From the NCBI RefSeq assembly GCF_002291445.1, contig NZ_CP014137.1, forward strand, positions 5,022,001 to 5,086,000: a stretch of DNA of 64,000 nt, written 5' to 3'. This document shows, piece after piece, positions 60,717 through 64,000 of the stretch. The stretch comes from Brenneria goodwinii. GTDB lineage: Bacteria > Pseudomonadota > Gammaproteobacteria > Enterobacterales > Enterobacteriaceae. Numbering within the stretch: position 1 is the first letter of the stretch; each line of letters opens with the position of its first letter. Both the position numbers and the translations under genes were made by a program. The notes beneath the pieces were generated by a model. It saw only the letters and a list, made by a program, of their open reading frames with translations. It did no database searches and was not told the DNA's origin.

Positions 60717-61559
60717 TTATTGGTCGGCATCGAATGCCTGTTGCTTGGCATTGAGCTGGCGCTCAAGCGCGGCCTGGCGATTGATGCCGGGGTTATAGTT
60801 CCAGCCTGGATCGATGCCTTCAGGAATTAGCTCTTCTTCACCCGTGCGCTTATTCAGCCACTTCACATTTTTAACCGGCGGTGCCTGTGTCTTCAGCGGC
60901 ACTTTAGTCCGCGTGACCTGACCTGTCGGCTGGCCGTCTTCATACACCGGGGCGGTGGCCGTGACGCCGTTCTTCACCATTTCGTCATACTCGTATTTGC
61001 TGACCTGGCGCAGACTGCATTTACATCCCCATCCGTTTGGGCAGGAATGCGTCAGCCAAAACGGATGTTCTACAGGTAAGCAAGTGTTTGCCCATTTAAG
61101 ATGATCAACGCGGTGTTCACGTGACGGCCCCAGCGTATACAACAAATACGGCATGGCGCGTTTGGTTCGCTCGATGCGTTGCCATTGGCCAGCGGCGCGG
61201 GCGGTACGCATATTGGTGTCGTAGATAGTACGCAAACGCTGGTCGCTGCCGAGCTGTACCAGCTTGTTTTCCCCCGTTAACGGGTCAACCATTTCGCGCA
61301 CACCCCACCAACCGCGTTTCACCAGTTGCGGCTCTAGCGCTTTCTGGAACTCCCTGAAGGTCTGGCCTTCTTCCAGTGCCTTGGTAAGCATCTCTTTTAC
61401 GTCGTTAAGCAAATCAAGATTGGTCATCTTGGCAACGGTAAAGGCGGCGCTATGCTCTTCGAGCCAAACGTCGCGATAGTCAAAGCCTGGCTTCAGCTTT
61501 TTGGCTTTAAACCAGGCCAGAGACTCTTTTGGGATGATGTCGGGGATTTTATCAGACAT
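60717..61559 (-). CDS. Phage head morphogenesis protein (Mu F / gp30-like)
   Basis: The 280-residue product matches the F/SPP1 gp7 family (KAKKLKPGFDYRDVWLEEHS, IYDTNMRTARAAGQWQRI, CPNGWGCKCSLRQVS). The Cys/His set near residues 165-190 is typical of this family. I used the ATG at 61559 after GGTAGGAAG; the frame extends 12 codons upstream to a TTG. It is shorter than Mu gp30 (about 425 residues). Confidence 0.88.
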   Translation of the reverse strand: MSDKIPDIIPKESLAWFKAKKLKPGFDYRDVWLEEHSAAFTVAKMTNLDLLNDVKEMLTKALEEGQTFREFQKALEPQLVKRGWWGVREMVDPLTGENKLVQLGSDQRLRTIYDTNMRTARAAGQWQRIERTKRAMPYLLYTLGPSREHRVDHLKWANTCLPVEHPFWLTHSCPNGWGCKCSLRQVSKYEYDEMVKNGVTATAPVYEDGQPTGQVTRTKVPLKTQAPPVKNVKWLNKRTGEEELIPEGIDPGWNYNPGINRQAALERQLNAKQQAFDADQ

Positions 61560-61663
61560 GCTTCCTACCGTAATAATAGCCATGGACTTGAGCAAAATAC
61601 GTATGATGTTTCACCGGCCAGTATTCAGGCCGATGGAAATCAAGCCGCTCACGGCGTACATAT

Positions 61664-62110
61664 TTAGTTCGCATCGGCGGTATCCTTTATCGTCTCGCTA
61701 ATCCAACTCAGCCCATCGACTTTTTTGAACTGCCGGATAAGGCTGGCAGAACTGGAAAAGTATGGAACCCGGTAAGACATAGATTCATGCAGCGATGGGA
61801 AGTTTTTCTTAGCGCTCCGTTTACCGAATCGCTTTTCAATCTCTGCAACACGCTTTGGTGAATAATAGCGTTTCTTCTTCTCGCACCAGAAAAGTTTGGT
61901 CATAGGGTTGTAACTATCGCTTTTTTCTAAACCCCAGCCGCCGCGAATTATGCCGTCAAAATAAATGGATAAGACTGTACGGCTTTCACCGTGCCGCTCA
62001 CGCGTGACAGTAATCACCGTATCATGGTACTTGAACTGAACGCGGCAGAAGTAACCCTGTAATTCCTCTGCTATCAGCGCCCATTGTTCTTTAGTGATAT
62101 CTGACATCAT
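61664..62110 (-). CDS. Phage accessory protein of unknown function
   Basis: A 148-residue product starting MMSDITKEQWALIAEELQG; the opening resembles hypothetical proteins recalled from enterobacterial lambdoid prophages. It is rich in aromatic and basic residues (WCEKKKRYYSPKRVAEIEK). Two adjacent ATG codons overlap the stop of the preceding gene. Function is unknown. It is the last gene of the small-gene cassette; about 100 bp separate it from the F-like gene. Confidence 0.7.
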   Translation of the reverse strand: MMSDITKEQWALIAEELQGYFCRVQFKYHDTVITVTRERHGESRTVLSIYFDGIIRGGWGLEKSDSYNPMTKLFWCEKKKRYYSPKRVAEIEKRFGKRSAKKNFPSLHESMSYRVPYFSSSASLIRQFKKVDGLSWISETIKDTADAN

Positions 62111-62334
62111 CCTTCCTCATTCGGTTGGTGATCGCGCAGCCGGGCGACGTATAGCGCTTTTGTTCGACCAGATGATCCACACGCAGTGCAAATCACGGTT
62201 GAATATTCGCTGGGAGTATAGTGATACCCGTTAAATGCGGAATGATTGCAGTAGCGCTGCGACACAAACCATTGACGTTCTTCTACCGGCTTCTTACGTT
62301 CGGCACATTTACATCTGAAAGATACAGACATCAT
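62107..62334 (-). CDS. Small Cys-rich phage accessory protein
   Basis: A 75-residue product with two metal-binding-like cysteine groups (SFRCKCAE near the start and VICTACGSSGRTKA near the end) around a CNHSAFNGYHYTPSEYS segment. The same pattern occurs in small proteins of lambdoid prophages in enterobacteria, as far as I recall. It starts in an ATGATG overlapping the previous stop. A zinc-binding role is likely; the function is unknown. Confidence 0.7.
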   Translation of the reverse strand: MMSVSFRCKCAERKKPVEERQWFVSQRYCNHSAFNGYHYTPSEYSTVICTACGSSGRTKALYVARLRDHQPNEEG

Positions 62335-62645
62335 TCCCCCTGCTGTGTATCAAGCTGAGCGCGGGCCTGCCATACATGCCAGAAGATGGCCTTAAAAAAC
62401 GCCTCACTTTCATCACTGGCGGCCGAGCTTTTGTCCGGGGAATAGTCCGATGCAAACCACAGTTCAAACGCTTCTTGCTCGTTGATTGGGGATAGTGCGG
62501 GACAGTCTTTCTTTGTCTTCACATCCAAAAGTGCTTTTGCTAACTGATGAATTATGTGATTTTCAGGCCACATAACCATTAAACGGGGCAAATGATCAGG
62601 ATCATTTGCTAACGTAGCCATACGCTTTTTAGTCGAACTCAACAT
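62331..62645 (-). CDS. Phage accessory protein, Ead/Ea22-like motif
   Basis: A 104-residue product from ATG 62645, which begins 2 bp after the Com-like stop. Its C-terminal half has NEQEAFELWFASD and, about 30 residues on, WHVWQARAQL. This E-x-F-x-x-W ... W-Q-A-R pattern is common in enterobacterial phage early-region accessory proteins (Ead/Ea22-like). Function unknown. Finding it in a late structural operon is unexpected. Confidence 0.65.
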   Translation of the reverse strand: MLSSTKKRMATLANDPDHLPRLMVMWPENHIIHQLAKALLDVKTKKDCPALSPINEQEAFELWFASDYSPDKSSAASDESEAFFKAIFWHVWQARAQLDTQQGE

Positions 62646-62647
62646 GA

Positions 62648-62794
62648 TTATTCCCCATCAACCGGCGTAAAGGTTTTGCATCCACAGTTCGGACAGCATT
62701 TGTCCGTCCATTTGCCGCGTGGGTTCCACTTATCGACCAGTTCGGCCTTATTCAAAACTTTGCGACAACGACGGCATTTAATCTTTTCAGGCAT
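62648..62794 (-). CDS. Com-like zinc-ribbon translational regulator
   Basis: A 48-residue product from ATG 62794 that overlaps the portal stop by 8 bp. The C-x2-C pair (KCRRC, residues 7-10) and the later CCPNCGC group resemble phage Mu Com, a small zinc protein that binds mom mRNA and switches on its translation. In Mu, com lies near the right end next to mom. Here it is between portal and head genes and no mom-like gene follows. It is shorter than Mu Com (62 residues). Confidence 0.72.
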   Translation of the reverse strand: MPEKIKCRRCRKVLNKAELVDKWNPRGKWTDKCCPNCGCKTFTPVDGE

Positions 62795-64000
62795 CACTAA
62801 CATCCCCCAATCCACGCGCCTGGAAACACAGCCGCGCCAGTTGATCAACAAATTCACCGGCGTCCAGGCTGTCTTGCAGCTCCGGCAACCGGGCCAAAAA
62901 CGATTCATAGCTATCCACTTCATTGGCCAGCGCTAACACAGGATTGGTAAACGCCGTACCGACGCGTTGCCAGTCGCTGATAGCCTCGCCGGTAAGCTGG
63001 TCGATATCGTCCGGGGGCGATGTGCGATTGAGCGCGATTTGCTCCCGGTTCATCGCGGGCAACATGGCATAGCTACCCGATTGAGCATTAACCGGCAGCA
63101 GAATTTCCGCGCCTTCTTCCGGCTCGGCCAGGCCGAACTTGTCGCGCAGTTCGGACATCTGCACTTTCATGCCCCTGTCAATCAACGGGATCAGCGACTC
63201 GACCAGCGCCTTCAGGTCTTCAGGTTCATTGATGCGTAAACAAACGCGCGGATAGTTTTCCTGCACGCCGTAGTTGAGCATGACGAACGGGCGGATCAGG
63301 AACTCATTCAGCGTGTTCTCAAGCTGCCGCGCATCCCATTTTGCAATGTCCATGCGAACCTGGTTATGTACGTTCGCCTGGCTCTGGCTGCTGCCGTCGT
63401 CCGTTGTCATAGTCTGGCCAAGCACTGCTTTACTGGTCTGTGCATCGCACCATTCCGCCATACCTTCGAAAAGATCGCCGCCGCCCTGGCGGCTGGCGGT
63501 TTCTTTCATGTCAATCAGCATTGATTGCGGGATGGCACAACCGGCATCGCTCGCAAGGGACGCAATCGCATCAATCAGGGTCTGGATATCTTGCGGGCTG
63601 GCATTCGGCCCATATTTGCCGATGACGATCGGCAGACCGAATTTTTCACCGAACGCCCACCAATCTCGAACAGTAAAGGATTTCAGCATGTACATAACGG
63701 CGACCAGCCGCGCCAGGCCGTTACGCAACGGCAAGCCGGATTTCAGACGGGGTTGGTGAATGATGTACTTGTAAGCGGCCAGCGGTTCGCCGTTAAACGG
63801 TTCCGCTTCGGTTAACACATGCACCTTGCGCAACGTGTCGGCGTCCATTTTGAGGAAGCGCGGATCAACCCATGAGTAGTCTCGCGGCATCCAGGGAATC
63901 GTTGACGTGTCCCACAATATTTCCGCGACGGCGATACCTTTTCCCAGACCATCAAGCAGGTCAAACAACAGCTCGGGGATTTGCGGCCGTTCCATCATGA
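62787..64000 (-). CDS. Mu gp29-like portal protein (DUF935), cut by window edge
   Basis: 403 residues are visible and the frame is open to the right edge, so the N-terminus is outside the window. The sequence matches the DUF935/gp29 portal family (DGLGKGIAVAEILWD, PRLKSGLPLRNGLARL, VRDWWAFGEKFGLPIVIGKYG). The portal is the dodecameric DNA entry channel in the head. The C-terminal part (about the last 90 residues) is helical. The next gene starts within its stop. Confidence 0.92.
   Translation of the reverse strand, partial: MMERPQIPELLFDLLDGLGKGIAVAEILWDTSTIPWMPRDYSWVDPRFLKMDADTLRKVHVLTEAEPFNGEPLAAYKYIIHQPRLKSGLPLRNGLARLVAVMYMLKSFTVRDWWAFGEKFGLPIVIGKYGPNASPQDIQTLIDAIASLASDAGCAIPQSMLIDMKETASRQGGGDLFEGMAEWCDAQTSKAVLGQTMTTDDGSSQSQANVHNQVRMDIAKWDARQLENTLNEFLIRPFVMLNYGVQENYPRVCLRINEPEDLKALVESLIPLIDRGMKVQMSELRDKFGLAEPEEGAEILLPVNAQSGSYAMLPAMNREQIALNRTSPPDDIDQLTGEAISDWQRVGTAFTNPVLALANEVDSYESFLARLPELQDSLDAGEFVDQLARLCFQARGLGDVSDA

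Larger units (their letters stand above)
43417..64000. mobile_element. Mu-like prophage, late half, continuing past the right edge
   Basis: From 43.4 kb to the window edge all genes are on the minus strand, tightly packed and often overlapping. They match the Mu late gene order from portal (gp29) to tail fibres. Lysis genes, terminase, transposase and repressor would lie beyond 64000, so the element is only partly seen. No interrupted structural gene was found, so this part looks intact. The fibre region (43.6-47.3 kb) is visibly more AT-rich than the 48-60 kb morphogenesis genes. Host genes end with argP. Confidence 0.93.

Noticed and set aside
61664..62110. Mom-like DNA modification protein downstream of the Com-like gene
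   Set aside because: The protein is shorter than Mom and has no acetyltransferase-fold motif that I can recognise; it resembles lambdoid hypothetical proteins instead.
1..64000. CRISPR arrays, rRNA operons and insertion sequences
   Set aside because: No regularly spaced repeats, rRNA sequence or transposase of IS type were seen.

Overview
The window is chromosomal DNA from a gamma-proteobacterium of the order Enterobacterales. The proteins are close to the Escherichia coli versions over their full length (Hfq, HflX, PurA, MetK, SpeA, Fbp, ArgP and others). The gene blocks are enterobacterial but joined differently from E. coli, and an AfuABC-like transporter sits between tktA and epd. Together this suggests a Pectobacteriaceae-type genome (Pectobacterium, Brenneria, Dickeya or Lonsdalea). 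That placement is an inference from recall; no search was run.

Positions 1-43.4 kb are host genome. The 3' part of ahpF enters from the left edge, followed by about 630 bp of non-coding DNA with strong hairpins. Next is queG, divergent from the superoperon nnr-tsaE-amiB-mutL-miaA-hfq-hflX-hflK-hflC, which covers metabolite repair, tRNA modification, cell-wall hydrolysis, mismatch repair, the RNA chaperone and membrane protease control. A DUF2065 gene and purA follow, then mpl (minus strand), fbp (plus), and a minus-strand block ruvX-yqgE-gshB-rsmE-endA-sprT-metK. speA comes next, with a possible leader peptide, then an orphan LuxR-type regulator in AT-rich DNA, loiP and tktA. A three-gene ABC transporter is followed by the glycolytic cluster epd-pgk-fbaA with a perfect Cra-type operator, then mscS, argO, the SIMPL-domain gene yggE, and argP.

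From about 43.4 kb to the right edge, every gene is on the minus strand and forms the late half of a Mu-like (myovirus) transposable prophage. Read from the right edge inward, it has a portal (cut by the edge) and a head protein F. These are followed by a protease with an internal scaffold start, the major head protein, neck and terminator proteins, and the sheath and tube. The tail-assembly chaperone has a probable -2 frameshift, and the tape measure comes next. Baseplate proteins, two adhesin genes with related N-termini, a repeat-rich tail-fibre assembly protein and two tiny genes complete the operon. The right end lies only about 95 bp upstream of the argP start codon. The early genes (repressor, transposase, lysis, terminase) and the left end must lie beyond the window.

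The most unusual points are all in the prophage. A cassette of four small genes, led by a Com-like zinc-ribbon protein but with no recognisable mom, is wedged between portal and head gene F. A G-run in the gp41-like gene opens a -2 frame of 51 further residues. Paired adhesin genes share an N-terminal module and an exact 20-bp direct repeat. No CRISPR array, tRNA, rRNA or insertion sequence was seen.
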